Shown: positions 27,123 through 36,953, numbered from the stretch's first letter. The stretch: 64,000 nt of DNA from an uncultured Desulfobulbaceae bacterium (GCA_947259225.1 CAMYLK010000012.1:1-64000), one strand, 5' to 3'. Numbers and translations are program-made. Notes: generated by a model not told the origin, from the letters alone.

Positions 27123-28034
27123 TCAGCGAACAAAATGCTCCAGGATAGCCTTGTGAATGTGCATCTTGTTTTCAGCCTGGTCAAAAGCAACGCTTTGTTC
27201 ACCTTCAAGCACCTCATCGGTAATTTCCTCATCCCGGTGCGCGGGCAGGCAGTGAAGCACGATCGCATCGCTTTTGGCCAGCCCGAGCAGTCCAGCGTTA
27301 AGTTGGTATGATTTAAAAATATCCAGCCGTTTGTCCTGTTCATCCTCCTGACCCATGGAAGCCCAGACATCCACATTGATAACATCTGCATCCCGAACAG
27401 CTTCTGCCGGGTCATGAAGCAGAACAATTGGTTTGTCGGACCTGTCCTGCGACTGTTTGAGCACATCTGCATCGGGACCGTAGCCTTCAGGACAGGCAAG
27501 TGTAAGAGGAAAACCAAAAACAGAGGCCGCCTCAATCCAAGAATTGGCCATATTATTTCCGTCCCCAAGCCAGACGATCTTCAACCCCTCCACTGAACCC
27601 TTGTTCTCAACCACGGTCATGATATCACTCAAAACCTGGCACGGATGGTACAGGTCGGTCAGAGCATTTATCACAGGTACCGTAGAGTAGCGGGCAAGCT
27701 CCTCAACCACGTACTGACCAAAAGTCCTAACCACAATCGCATCGACATACCGTGCCAAAACCCGGGCCGTATCCTTCAACGGTTCCCCCCTGGTCAACTG
27801 CGACTCCTTGGAGGTCATATGAATAACCTGTCCGCCAAGCCCGTACATGGCTGCTTCAAATGATACCCTGGTACGAGTGGAAGGCTTGTCGAACAGCATA
27901 CTGATAGTACGTCCGGCAAGATTCAGGTGTCTATTGCCTTCCAAGGCATCTTCTTTGAGTGCAAGGGCTCTGTCAACCAATGAAACAAGTTGTGGTTTAC
28001 TGAAATCTTTCAGTGCTATTAGGTGGTTTGTCAT
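27123..28034 (-). CDS. argF: ornithine carbamoyltransferase
   Basis: A 303-residue transcarbamylase. It shows the carbamoyl-phosphate site STRTRVSFE (about 53-61), FGQYVVEELA, and the ornithine-loop motif LHCLPAHRDEE (about 261-271). It makes citrulline. It lies at the start of the argFGH run. Upstream, about 390 bases separate it from the divergent PhnD-like gene, and argB/argD are 3.4 kb further on in the same orientation. Confidence 0.95.
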   Translation of the reverse strand: MTNHLIALKDFSKPQLVSLVDRALALKEDALEGNRHLNLAGRTISMLFDKPSTRTRVSFEAAMYGLGGQVIHMTSKESQLTRGEPLKDTARVLARYVDAIVVRTFGQYVVEELARYSTVPVINALTDLYHPCQVLSDIMTVVENKGSVEGLKIVWLGDGNNMANSWIEAASVFGFPLTLACPEGYGPDADVLKQSQDRSDKPIVLLHDPAEAVRDADVINVDVWASMGQEDEQDKRLDIFKSYQLNAGLLGLAKSDAIVLHCLPAHRDEEITDEVLEGEQSVAFDQAENKMHIHKAILEHFVR

Positions 28035-28421
28035 GATCTCTACTCATTTTCTCAATATAGGCCGGTAGAGAGCAGAAAAACATGCCTTGAGCAACAGCTT
28101 TCATTTCCTATCGAGCCAAAAAATATAATTTATACAAAAAAACACTGCCCTTGCAAAGAATTTTCCACAATTTCCGGACTTTTAAGCAAAATGTTTGATC
28201 GTTCTTTTTACATGGCGCTGACAACCAAATCCTAACCGGGCCTTCAAAGGGCTCACTCCACGCGCAACTGAAAAAAAGTCCGTTGATTCAATATTTTTTG
28301 CATCACTCCCATCTTGTGGTATAGTTACTTAATCGACTAAAAGATTGTATTTGATAATTTCAGACAATCTCAAGACTGTATTCAATGTACCATGTCAAAC
28401 CTGGTCTAGGAAAATACCAGC
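28035..28421. promoter_or_regulatory. divergent intergenic region with a sigma70-like promoter toward the PhnD-like gene
   Basis: TTGCAT (28308-28313), a 16-base spacer and TATAGT (28330-28335) point to the plus strand, about 85 bases before the gene at 28422. No ARG-box-like palindrome or RNA structure could be made out toward argF. The rest of the gap, AT-rich with A-runs, shows no coding potential. Confidence 0.45.
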
Positions 28422-29330
28422 ATGTATTCAGATAAGTCTTCCTCAGTGATAAAATTCGTATTTACCTTTCTGGTTGCTCCAGCCTTATCCCTCCTCGCAT
28501 TTACATCACAGGCTAAAGAACAACTGACCATCGGCCTGCTCCCTGAAATGAATGTTTTTGCACAAATGCAACGTTTTCAACCATTAGCTGATCACTTGAG
28601 CAGGGAAATCGGCATAGAGATAAAGCTTTCGATGCTGAGCCGCTACGGGAACATCATTGAGCGTCTCCGGACACAGGAAATTGATGCCGCTTTCCTGGGA
28701 TCTTTCACCGGTGCACTTGCCATTTCGCAACTAGATGTCATACCTGTTGCCAGGCCGATCAACCCAGACAACACATCCACATACCATGGCCACATTTTTA
28801 CAAGAAAAGACAGTAACATAACAAAGGCAATCGACATGCAGGGAAAAACAATGGCCTTTGTTGAGCGTGCAACTACTGCCGGCTATGTTTTCCCTCTCGC
28901 CTGGCTTAAAAAGGAAGGGGTGAACGATTTCACCGTTTTTTTCAAGGACTACTTTTTTACCGGCAGCCATGATGCCGCCATCGATGCAGTCCTGAACAGG
29001 AAGGCCGATATTGGCGCTGCCAAAAATACCATTTTCACATATTACATGGACAGCAACCCCCGTGCGCAAAAGGAACTGGTCATAATTGCCGATTCAGTAC
29101 CGGTTCCATCTAACGGCCTCTGTGTCATGCCGACCGTCAGCAAAGACACCGTTGCAAAACTGCAGGCAGCACTGCTGGGTCTTGACAAAAATCCATCGGG
29201 ACGCCTGGTGCTCGAAAAGTTTCGTGCACTCAAATTCGTCGAAACCAGTGCGACAGATTACAAGCCGGTTATGGACATGGCAAAAGAGGCTGGAATCAAG
29301 CTTGAATCATACAATTACCAAAACAAGTGA
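28422..29330 (+). CDS. PhnD-like periplasmic substrate-binding protein (phosphate/phosphonate-type)
   Basis: A 302-residue protein with a signal peptide (about 1-31, ending TSQAKE). The mature part is a PhnD-family binding domain: LTIGLLPEMNVFAQMQRFQPLADHL, GSFTGALAISQLDVIPVARP, HIFTRKDSNI and YYMDSNPRAQKELVIIADS. No ABC permease or ATPase is adjacent. Instead a hybrid histidine kinase follows 122 bases downstream, so it may serve as the ligand-sensing partner of that kinase rather than in uptake. The pair interrupts the otherwise minus-strand arginine genes. Confidence 0.82.
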   Translation: MYSDKSSSVIKFVFTFLVAPALSLLAFTSQAKEQLTIGLLPEMNVFAQMQRFQPLADHLSREIGIEIKLSMLSRYGNIIERLRTQEIDAAFLGSFTGALAISQLDVIPVARPINPDNTSTYHGHIFTRKDSNITKAIDMQGKTMAFVERATTAGYVFPLAWLKKEGVNDFTVFFKDYFFTGSHDAAIDAVLNRKADIGAAKNTIFTYYMDSNPRAQKELVIIADSVPVPSNGLCVMPTVSKDTVAKLQAALLGLDKNPSGRLVLEKFRALKFVETSATDYKPVMDMAKEAGIKLESYNYQNK

Positions 29331-29452
29331 TAGAGTGAACATGTCAAACAAGGAAAACAAGGCAGGCTTACATTTTCAACGTGCATGAACCCTTCTCATA
29401 TAGAGTATCCTATATTTTTTAATTATTATCACCCGATCCTGACACTGACTTC

Positions 29453-31387
29453 ATGCGCAACAAGATCATTATAGCCTTTGTCCTTATTTTTTCTCTTTTC
29501 CTTCTCGGGTCAGGTATCACGGTATACAATCTTGTCAGCACCAGCAGCAAACTCGAATATCTCATCGGCATGCACGAAATTGAGGATATCAGACAGGAAC
29601 TTTTCAGCAGCATTCTCAAAGTTTCCTCTTATGTTCATTCCTCCCCGGATACTTTTTCAGACCATCTGGATGAAATCATCCTGAATGCCAACATCATGCA
29701 TAATGCTATCAGGAGTTGCAATGACTGCCACCACGAACCGGGCGTGCAGAATGAACTCGATGAAAACCAGCGGCAGGTAGATAATTTCGAGCAGCAACTC
29801 AGCTACCTGATAACCCTGGTATCAAGTGCAGAACGACGACAAGCGCTCCAGGAAGAAGTGTACCAGAAAAGCACAGAAATCCTCAACAGGGTACAGGCGA
29901 TGGTTAACATGGCTGCCCTGTCCATTGATCAAAGAACCATTGAGGCCACGAAAGAACTAAACCGAGTCTATTTCCTTGTAGGTGCAACCATGTTCTGCAC
30001 GGTCATTGCTGCTTTCTTCATTGCCCATTATCTGACCAAGAGTATCACAGGGCCCATTGATGCGCTGGTAAACAGCACCCGCAAGATCGCTGATGGACAG
30101 TGGGGTCACCAGACAAAAATCCAGGCAACTGGAGAATTCAGAGAGCTTGTTTCCTCGTTCAACAAGATGAGCGAGTCCCTTGCCCGACAGAGAGAACAGG
30201 AAAAGCTTCATACCATGGAACTGCGGGATACCCAGAAACAGCTCATTGAAGCTGAAAAACTCACAGCCCTTGGCACCATGGCAGGGGGAATTGCCCATGA
30301 TTTTAACAATATCCTCTGCGGAATGATCGGGCATCTTAATATCCTTGGCAAACAGATCCCTGCCAATGAAGAGCAAAGGAAAACCATAGAAACCATTGAA
30401 AAGGCAGGCTTTCGTGCTGCAGAGCTGGTGAAGCAGCTCTTGACCTTTGCGCGTCAGAAACCCATGAAACTCGAACCGGTAAGCTTGAACAACTGTTTGA
30501 AGGACGGAATTCAACTGATAGAAAAAACCATTAACAAAATGATCCGTATCGAAGTTGATTTGAGCCCTACCCTGCCATCTGTAATGGGAGATCCAACCCA
30601 ACTGGAGCAGGTCATCATCAACCTGTGCTTAAATGCACGCGATGCAATGCCTGAGGGGGGGAGCATTTCACTCAAAACTGCCATTATTGAGGCGGAAAAT
30701 AATTTGTGCGCGACGTTCCCTGACGCTACGCCTCAACGTTATGTTCTACTGACAGTAATGGATACCGGCACGGGTATAAATGAAAAAATACTACCCCGTA
30801 TCTTTGACCCATTCTTTACTACAAAGGAGGTCGGCAAAGGAACAGGCCTTGGGCTGGCAATAGTGTATGGCATCGTAAAAAACCATGATGGTTTCTGTAC
30901 AATAGAATCAACACCGGGAAAGGGAACAAACATCAAGGTTTACATACCAGCCATCGAAGAGAAAGAAGCTGAACTGAAACCGGTCACTCAAAGAGACATC
31001 CCTGCCAACAAAACAATATTACTTGTTGATGATGAACCCCTGGTCATACGTATCCTGAAAGACCACCTTGAAGAACTGGGATGCAAAACCCTGTCAGCTG
31101 AAAATGGACAGGAAGCCATTGATATACTCAGGGAAAAGAAAAATGGGATTGACCTGGTCATTCTTGATATCAATATGCCGGTTATGAGTGGTATAGATGC
31201 ATACCATGAATTTCGCAAGATAAAACCGGATATCCAGGTGCTTGTCACGTCCGGTTATATAATTAATGAAGAAATGCCCGAGGTTTTCAGCATGGGGGCT
31301 CAGGGCTTTCTGCAGAAACCTTTCAGGATGGCAGAAGTAAATGAAAAAATTCTGGAGGTTCTCAGCTGTCAGGAGGCATCCTCCTGA
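29453..31387 (+). CDS. hybrid sensor histidine kinase with a c-type haem motif in its periplasmic sensor
   Basis: 644 residues. Membrane segment (about 7-28), periplasmic sensor (about 29-172) with CNDCHH at 89-94 (a CxxCH haem c site), second membrane segment (about 173-193), HAMP (about 196-248), HisKA with phosphoacceptor H282 in GGIAHDFNN, HATPase (about 385-510, with N-box INLCLNARDAM and G-boxes DTGTGIN and GKGTGLGLAIVYG), then a C-terminal receiver domain (about 522-640, VILDINMPVMSG). The CxxCH suggests redox, NO or O2 sensing through a covalent haem. No separate output regulator is adjacent. It is likely cotranscribed with the PhnD-like gene. Confidence 0.88.
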   Translation: MRNKIIIAFVLIFSLFLLGSGITVYNLVSTSSKLEYLIGMHEIEDIRQELFSSILKVSSYVHSSPDTFSDHLDEIILNANIMHNAIRSCNDCHHEPGVQNELDENQRQVDNFEQQLSYLITLVSSAERRQALQEEVYQKSTEILNRVQAMVNMAALSIDQRTIEATKELNRVYFLVGATMFCTVIAAFFIAHYLTKSITGPIDALVNSTRKIADGQWGHQTKIQATGEFRELVSSFNKMSESLARQREQEKLHTMELRDTQKQLIEAEKLTALGTMAGGIAHDFNNILCGMIGHLNILGKQIPANEEQRKTIETIEKAGFRAAELVKQLLTFARQKPMKLEPVSLNNCLKDGIQLIEKTINKMIRIEVDLSPTLPSVMGDPTQLEQVIINLCLNARDAMPEGGSISLKTAIIEAENNLCATFPDATPQRYVLLTVMDTGTGINEKILPRIFDPFFTTKEVGKGTGLGLAIVYGIVKNHDGFCTIESTPGKGTNIKVYIPAIEEKEAELKPVTQRDIPANKTILLVDDEPLVIRILKDHLEELGCKTLSAENGQEAIDILREKKNGIDLVILDINMPVMSGIDAYHEFRKIKPDIQVLVTSGYIINEEMPEVFSMGAQGFLQKPFRMAEVNEKILEVLSCQEASS

Positions 31388-31408
31388 CAGCAGCTACCAG
31401 CTCCTGAA

Positions 31409-32605
31409 TTAAATCTCTTTCAAAACGTCATTCAATTTTGTGACCATCTCGTCGATGTCGGATTCATTGATAACCAGGGGCGGTATACAGCGAATAACCG
31501 TATTGCCGGCGAAGTTTACGAGGACACCTTTGTCAAAGAGTCTTTCAACTATTGTCCGGCCCAGACTGATTCCTTTGTCCGTGAGTACCAGGCCGAGGAG
31601 TAGTCCCCTGCCCCTGACCCCGGTTGCCAGGTCAGGATAGCTTGCTGCTAAATCCTTCAGTCTCCCGGCAAGATAGTTTCCCTTTGCTCTCACACCTTCA
31701 AGAAAATCATCTGCCAGCATAAGTTTCATGGTGGCGACAGCAGCTGCAGCTGCGACAGGGTTCCCGCCAAAAGTTGAGGCATGAGTGCCTGCAGACAAGG
31801 AAGTTGCAATTTCTTCAGTGGTCAGCATGGCGCCGATTGGCAGTCCGTTACCCAGCGCCTTGGCCACGGTCATGATATCCGGAATCACACCGAGCTGTTC
31901 ATAGGCAAAAAGTGAACCGGTCCGCCCCATACCTGTCTGTACCTCATCAAATATCAGCAACAGGCCATGCCTGTCACACAGCTTTCTGAAAGCCTGCAGA
32001 TATGATGTATCAAGCGGGCGCACACCTGATTCTCCCTGCAGAGGTTCACATAAAATCGCACAGGTACGCTCACTGATAAGCCCTTCCAGTTGTGCCGGAT
32101 CACCAAACTCGGCATGCACAAATCCCTTTGGCAAAGGTTCAAAACCCTCGTGAAACTTGGGTTGTCCTGTTGCTGCAACGGTGGCAAGGGTTCTACCGTG
32201 GAACGAGCCAGCAAGAGAGATGACTTCGTACCTGTCTGCGCCACTATGAATCCGGGCCAGTTTAATTGCGGCTTCGTTGGCTTCAGCACCGGAATTTGCC
32301 ATAAAAACCCGGTCGGCAAAGGAATGTGCAACCAACAGCTCGGCAAGTTCTATCTGGGGGACAGTGTAAAACAGGTTTGAAACATGCATTAAAGTATTGG
32401 CCTGCCGGCAAATTGCCTCAGTGACTGCCGGATGACTGTGTCCCAGTGAACAGACTGCTATCCCGGAAAGAAAGTCAAGGTATTCACGGCCGTCCGCATC
32501 CCAGAGTCGGCAGCCCTCCCCTCTTACCATGGCAGCCGGAAAACGGTCATAGGTCTGTATAAACACCTTGTCTCCCCTTATCTTCCAATTCCTGTTGCCG
32601 GTCAT
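31409..32605 (-). CDS. argD: acetylornithine aminotransferase
   Basis: A 398-residue class III PLP aminotransferase. It contains DFLSGIAVCSLGHSHPAV, the GSFHGRT pocket, LLIFDEVQTGMGRTG with the PLP-pyridine Asp, and the Schiff-base Lys in TVAKALGNGLPIGAM. It converts N-acetylglutamate semialdehyde to N-acetylornithine; the same family can serve as a succinyl-DAP aminotransferase. Its start overlaps the argB stop by four bases (ATGA), giving argB-argD coupling. Confidence 0.94.
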   Translation of the reverse strand: MTGNRNWKIRGDKVFIQTYDRFPAAMVRGEGCRLWDADGREYLDFLSGIAVCSLGHSHPAVTEAICRQANTLMHVSNLFYTVPQIELAELLVAHSFADRVFMANSGAEANEAAIKLARIHSGADRYEVISLAGSFHGRTLATVAATGQPKFHEGFEPLPKGFVHAEFGDPAQLEGLISERTCAILCEPLQGESGVRPLDTSYLQAFRKLCDRHGLLLIFDEVQTGMGRTGSLFAYEQLGVIPDIMTVAKALGNGLPIGAMLTTEEIATSLSAGTHASTFGGNPVAAAAAVATMKLMLADDFLEGVRAKGNYLAGRLKDLAASYPDLATGVRGRGLLLGLVLTDKGISLGRTIVERLFDKGVLVNFAGNTVIRCIPPLVINESDIDEMVTKLNDVLKEI

Positions 32606-33495
32606 CTGATTATCTCCGTGCCAATACCTTCATGAGTGAAGATCTCAAGCAGGATTGCGTGTTCCCTGCGACCGTCAATAATATGTGTCTTCGTGACGCC
32701 CTTTTCAAGAGCTGACTGACAGCACTTTACCTTGGGGATCATGCCACCCGATATCACTTCCGACGCAATAAATCCTTCTATATATTCACTCCGGATACTT
32801 GACAGCAGTTCTCCCGAGCTGTTCTGCACACCCTCTACATCCGTGAGCAGAATAAGTTTTTGCGCTTTCAGCTCGGCGGCAATTGCCCCAGCCACCAGAT
32901 CAGCATTGATATTATATGCCTGCCCGTCTTCTCCCACGCCCACAGGAGCAATGACAGGAATAAAATCCTGCTCGTCGAGAGTGTTCAGTATTTCAACATT
33001 GACATGCGTCACCTCTCCAACCCTGCCCAGATCTATTAATTCCGGGGGCCTGGCTGTATCATCATGTGTTGTATGAATAGTCATCTTGGAGGCCTGGACA
33101 AGGTCACCGTCCCTGCCGGATAGCCCGACTGCCTTACCGCCACAGTGGTTTATAAGGCCGACAATTTCCTTGTTGACCTTACCCACCAGCACCATTTCAA
33201 CAACATCCATTGTTTCGCCGTCTGTGACCCGCATCCCCTGAATATAACTGGAGGTAATCTGCATTTTTTCCAGGAAGCGATTGATCTGCGGTCCGCCGCC
33301 ATGCACTATAACCGGATTGATCCCGATATATTTCATGAGGATCACGTCGAGGGCAAAATTCCGCTTCAAGTCTTCATCGACCATGGCATGACCGCCATAC
33401 TTGATAACAACTGTTTTTTCGCTGAACTCTCTAATGTAGGGCAACGACTCGATAAGGACATTCGCTATGGCAACCCCGTTTTTCATATCTACCAA
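32602..33495 (-). CDS. argB: acetylglutamate kinase
   Basis: A 297-residue amino-acid kinase. Motifs: VVIKYGGHAMVD (ATP phosphate site), VIVHGGGPQIN, YNINADLVAGAIAAELKAQKLILLTDVEGV and SGGMIPKVKC. The N-terminal helix (MVDMKNGVAIANVLIESLPYI) is the extension found in arginine-inhibited hexameric NAGKs. It phosphorylates N-acetylglutamate. It is the first gene of this minus-strand block; the lptA gene diverges from it. Confidence 0.95.
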   Translation of the reverse strand: MVDMKNGVAIANVLIESLPYIREFSEKTVVIKYGGHAMVDEDLKRNFALDVILMKYIGINPVIVHGGGPQINRFLEKMQITSSYIQGMRVTDGETMDVVEMVLVGKVNKEIVGLINHCGGKAVGLSGRDGDLVQASKMTIHTTHDDTARPPELIDLGRVGEVTHVNVEILNTLDEQDFIPVIAPVGVGEDGQAYNINADLVAGAIAAELKAQKLILLTDVEGVQNSSGELLSSIRSEYIEGFIASEVISGGMIPKVKCCQSALEKGVTKTHIIDGRREHAILLEIFTHEGIGTEIIR

Positions 33496-33705
33496 CTCCT
33501 GTTTTTTCTCCTATAAACTGTTTTCGATTATCACAGTCTATTCTACCCCTGAGTCATCAGGCTGTAAACAGTTCTCTTTCTTTCAGATTTTGCCTTATAA
33601 ACATTGGGTATACCCTTTACTTTTCCGGGCTTAACAGGTAAGATTGAAAAACCATGCAAGAAATAAACCGGAAACCAAGATTTGATTTAATTATTGGAGA
33701 TTAAA

Positions 33706-34266
33706 ATGAAAATATTTTCCCGAACAGCGCTGAATATCCTCAGTTTGTTCATTTTCACAACCACCCTTCTTCCGGGTTCTGTCGCCGGGGCTGTTGATGC
33801 CACCTCAGGGCCGATTAATATTGAAGCCGACCGGATGATCTCCCAAGAGCAGGAAAATTCCGTTGTCTTTCTGGGAAACGTTGTGGCCAAACAGGATGAC
33901 CTTGTCATAAGGACGGATGAAATGACCGTCTTTTATGTCGAGGAGGAAAATCCTGCCGGCGGGAAAAAATCAAGCCAGGTCAAAAAACTGATCTGCAAGG
34001 GAAATGTTGAAATTTCCCAGGGTGAATGGATCGGGACCGGTAAAAGGATGGACTACTATGCCCAGGACCGAAAGGTAATCCTGTCAGGCGATGCCAAGGC
34101 ATGGCAGGGGCAGAATATGGTTTCCGGCAAAACCATTACTTACTACCTTGATGAAGGGCGTTCTATCGTCGAGGGACCGATTGATGGACAACAAGGGACA
34201 GATAAAAAGGGTGACAAACCGGGAAGAGTGAAAGCCGTTATCCACCCGGACTCCGATTCAAAGTAG
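33706..34266 (+). CDS. lptA: lipopolysaccharide transport periplasmic protein LptA
   Basis: 186 residues from ATG 33706, which has TTGGAGA upstream; an earlier TTG at 33694 is just part of that site. A signal peptide (about 1-27) precedes an OstA-like beta-jellyroll with INIEADRM, VVFLGNVVAKQDDLVIRTDEM and GNVEISQGEW. LptA bridges inner and outer membrane in LPS export. It precedes lptB by 6 bases. No lptC is seen in front; it may be elsewhere. Confidence 0.88.
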   Translation: MKIFSRTALNILSLFIFTTTLLPGSVAGAVDATSGPINIEADRMISQEQENSVVFLGNVVAKQDDLVIRTDEMTVFYVEEENPAGGKKSSQVKKLICKGNVEISQGEWIGTGKRMDYYAQDRKVILSGDAKAWQGQNMVSGKTITYYLDEGRSIVEGPIDGQQGTDKKGDKPGRVKAVIHPDSDSK

Positions 34267-34272
34267 AATTCC

Positions 34273-35004
34273 ATGGTATCCATTTCTACTCTCGAAACCC
34301 AGAGCCTTATCAAGGAATATCGAAACCGGCGGGTCGTTGACCATGTCAACCTCCAGGTGCAGAGCGGCATGGTTGTCGGGCTACTCGGCCCTAACGGAGC
34401 CGGTAAGACAACCACTTTTTACTCAATAGTTGGTTTCATCAAACCTGACGGCGGCCACATTTTTCTCAACCGTGAAGATATAACAGGGTTGCCAATCCAT
34501 AAAAGGGCCTGGAAGGGCATCACTTATCTGGCCCAGGAGCCTTCTGTCTTTAAAAAACTGACTGTCGAGGAAAATGTCCGGATAGTCCTCGAGCCACTTG
34601 GTCTGGCAGAAAATGAGATTACCAGCATCATCGATGAACTGATGGCTGATTTAAAAATCGAATACCTGGCTAACAACAAGGGCCATGCTCTCTCTGGCGG
34701 TGAACGGCGCCGGGTGGAAATAATGCGGGCGCTGGCTACCAGACCACAGTTTATTCTCCTGGATGAACCGTTTGCCGGTGTTGACCCTCTCTCGGTTGCA
34801 GATCTGCAGCAGATTATCCGTGACCTGAAGAAGAAAGGGCTCGGAGTGCTGATTTCAGATCACAATGTCCGGGAAACGCTTCAGGTCTGTGATTTTGCAT
34901 ACATCATGAATAACGGACAGATACTCACAAGCGGTGTAGCTGACGATATTATAGAAAGTGAAGTAGCACGTAAAATGTACCTGGGCGATAACTTCAGCAT
35001 GTGA
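34273..35004 (+). CDS. lptB: LPS export ABC transporter ATP-binding protein LptB
   Basis: A 243-residue ATPase with Walker A GPNGAGKTTT (about 36-45), GITYLAQEPSVFKKLTVEEN typical of LptB, the signature LSGGERRRVEIMRAL, Walker B FILLDEPFAGVDP and SDHNVRETL. It powers LptFG extraction of LPS. It is followed 13 bases later by rpoN, the classic lptB-rpoN link of proteobacteria. Confidence 0.95.
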   Translation: MVSISTLETQSLIKEYRNRRVVDHVNLQVQSGMVVGLLGPNGAGKTTTFYSIVGFIKPDGGHIFLNREDITGLPIHKRAWKGITYLAQEPSVFKKLTVEENVRIVLEPLGLAENEITSIIDELMADLKIEYLANNKGHALSGGERRRVEIMRALATRPQFILLDEPFAGVDPLSVADLQQIIRDLKKKGLGVLISDHNVRETLQVCDFAYIMNNGQILTSGVADDIIESEVARKMYLGDNFSM

Positions 35005-35017
35005 CAAAAGACAGACA

Positions 35018-36466
35018 GTGGCTCTAGAACTCCGACAACAGCTTAAACTTGCGCAGAAACTGGTCATGACGCCACAGCTGCGCCAGGCAATCAAACTGTT
35101 GCAGCTTAACCGTCTCGAACTGACTGAAGCTCTGCAGGCCGAAATCGAGCAGAATCCGCTCCTGGAAGAGGTCACCGAAGAACCTGACCAGCTGTCGGTT
35201 TCTGATACACTATCTACTGAAGAAAACAAGGAGGTGCCCGAGCCGGTCATTACCAGTCAAATTCCAGGTGATGACCCGTCCAGCCTGGCCGAGGTCAACT
35301 GGGCCGATTACGCTAACAACTTTGACAGTGATTTTTCCTTCGCCCGTGAAACACCTCCGGCTGATGCCCCTTCCCAGTTCGATTTCATCTCACGTCAACC
35401 GGGACTTGATGCCTACCTGCAATGGCAGTTGACCCATCTCCAGCTTGATGAGCAGGAACTTGATATCGCCTATTTTATTATCGGCAACCTTGATAGTCAC
35501 GGATTTCTTACCATCGACCTTCCTGATATTTGCGCCGATACCGGCTGCTCGACAGAAAGTGCAGAACATGTTTTAAACCTGGTCCAGGATCTTGATCCGC
35601 CGGGGATTGCAGCTCGAAATATCCGGGAATCCCTCCTGCTTCAGCTTGAAAGAAAAGGCATGAAAAATACGCTTGCCTATATAATTATCTGTGAGCACAT
35701 GAGTCTTCTTGAAACAAGGAACTATCCTCTTATTGCCCGCCAGACAGGAGCAACCGCCCGAAATGTAATGAAGGAAATAGAAGTTATAACATCCCTGACA
35801 CCTTATCCCGGTAATGAATTCAGTGATGAACAGATAAACTATGTCGTTCCTGATGTTTATGTATACAAAATTGATGACGAGTTCGTCATTCAGCTCAACA
35901 ATGATGGACTCCCGCAGCTTGGACTTTCAAAGGAATATCTTTCCCTGCTCAAGCAGAAAAAATCCCTTAGTTCAGAGTCTGTGGGCTATCTCAGAGAAAA
36001 ACAGCGAAACGCCGAATGGTTTCTTAAATCCATCCAGCAGCGCCAGCGGACCATCTACAAGGTCATGGAAAGTATCCTCAATTTCCAGCGGGAATTTTTT
36101 GACCATGGGCCCAGCCATCTGAAACCACTTATTCTCAGAGATGTTGCCAATGATATTGACATGCATGAATCAACAGTCAGCAGGGTAACCTCAAACAAGT
36201 ACGCCCACACACCCCAGGGTATTTACGAATTAAAATATTTCTTCAGTACCGCAGTGGCAACAGTCGATGGTGAGACTGTCGCTTCGGAAAGCATAAGAAA
36301 CAGGATACGTCAGCTTATCCAGAACGAAAACCAGGCCAAGCCACTGAGTGACAACAAAATATCCGATATCCTGAAGGGAGAAAATATAAAGGTGGCGAGG
36401 CGCACTGTTGCCAAGTACAGGGATCAAATGGGAATTCTCCCCGTAAAGTATAGAAGAAAAAAATAA
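35018..36466 (+). CDS. rpoN: RNA polymerase sigma-54 factor
   Basis: 482 residues from GTG 35018. Region I is Q-rich (RQQLKLAQKLVMTPQLRQAI), the core-binding domain spans about 110-300, and the C-terminal RpoN box ARRTVAKYRDQMGI is complete. It directs core polymerase to -24/-12 promoters that need AAA+ activators. It lies between lptB and the ptsN-like gene, a widely conserved neighbourhood. The usual hibernation factor gene between rpoN and ptsN is absent. Confidence 0.95.
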   Translation: MALELRQQLKLAQKLVMTPQLRQAIKLLQLNRLELTEALQAEIEQNPLLEEVTEEPDQLSVSDTLSTEENKEVPEPVITSQIPGDDPSSLAEVNWADYANNFDSDFSFARETPPADAPSQFDFISRQPGLDAYLQWQLTHLQLDEQELDIAYFIIGNLDSHGFLTIDLPDICADTGCSTESAEHVLNLVQDLDPPGIAARNIRESLLLQLERKGMKNTLAYIIICEHMSLLETRNYPLIARQTGATARNVMKEIEVITSLTPYPGNEFSDEQINYVVPDVYVYKIDDEFVIQLNNDGLPQLGLSKEYLSLLKQKKSLSSESVGYLREKQRNAEWFLKSIQQRQRTIYKVMESILNFQREFFDHGPSHLKPLILRDVANDIDMHESTVSRVTSNKYAHTPQGIYELKYFFSTAVATVDGETVASESIRNRIRQLIQNENQAKPLSDNKISDILKGENIKVARRTVAKYRDQMGILPVKYRRKK

Positions 36467-36474
36467 ACCCTACC

Positions 36475-36939
36475 ATGTTGGAATTAAAAGAAGACAGCGT
36501 TCTTCTTGATATTAAGGCCAGGAATAAAGACGGCGTTCTGAAAGAACTGGCGGCAGCTGTTCACAGGGACTGCCCCCAGGTAGACCTTGATACCCTTTAC
36601 AGACTGCTGCGTGAGCGGGAAAACATAGGGTCAACCGGTGTCGGGAATGGCGTAGCCATACCCCATGCCAAAGTGAGCAAACTTGACCGTATTCACCTTG
36701 GTTTTGGCCGCAGCAATGAGGGCATAGGGTTTGAGGCCATCGACAACCAACCGGTTCACTTTATTGTCATGATTCTTTCACCACCGGACAAACCGGATGA
36801 ATACCTCAAAACACTCGGGGCTGTCAGCCGCGTTTTGAAAAAACCGGAGATACGCCAGCAGCTGAGTATGGCGGAAGATCGCAATAACATACTGGAAATC
36901 CTGCAGGATTTCCAGTTACTTCCAGAAAGAAAAAAGTAA
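36475..36939 (+). CDS. ptsN: PTS EIIA-type nitrogen regulatory protein
   Basis: A 154-residue EIIA(Ntr/Fru) domain with the phosphorylatable His in GNGVAIPHAKV (about residue 63) and the HLGFGRSNEGIGFEAIDNQPVHFI stretch (partial: GIGFEAIDNQPVHFI). It is part of a regulatory phosphotransfer chain rather than sugar uptake. It starts 8 bases after rpoN and ends 14 bases before the convergent DAHP synthase, leaving no room for a separate terminator. Confidence 0.9.
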   Translation: MLELKEDSVLLDIKARNKDGVLKELAAAVHRDCPQVDLDTLYRLLRERENIGSTGVGNGVAIPHAKVSKLDRIHLGFGRSNEGIGFEAIDNQPVHFIVMILSPPDKPDEYLKTLGAVSRVLKKPEIRQQLSMAEDRNNILEILQDFQLLPERKK

Positions 36940-36953
36940 CTGGATACCTCTAT

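Noticed and set aside
27038..27568. 176-codon frame overlapping argF
   Set aside because: It is an alternate-frame shadow of argF with Met/Trp/Arg-rich, non-protein-like composition.
29957..30601. 214-codon frame opposite the hybrid kinase
   Set aside because: Antisense shadow; the plus-strand kinase has every expected motif.
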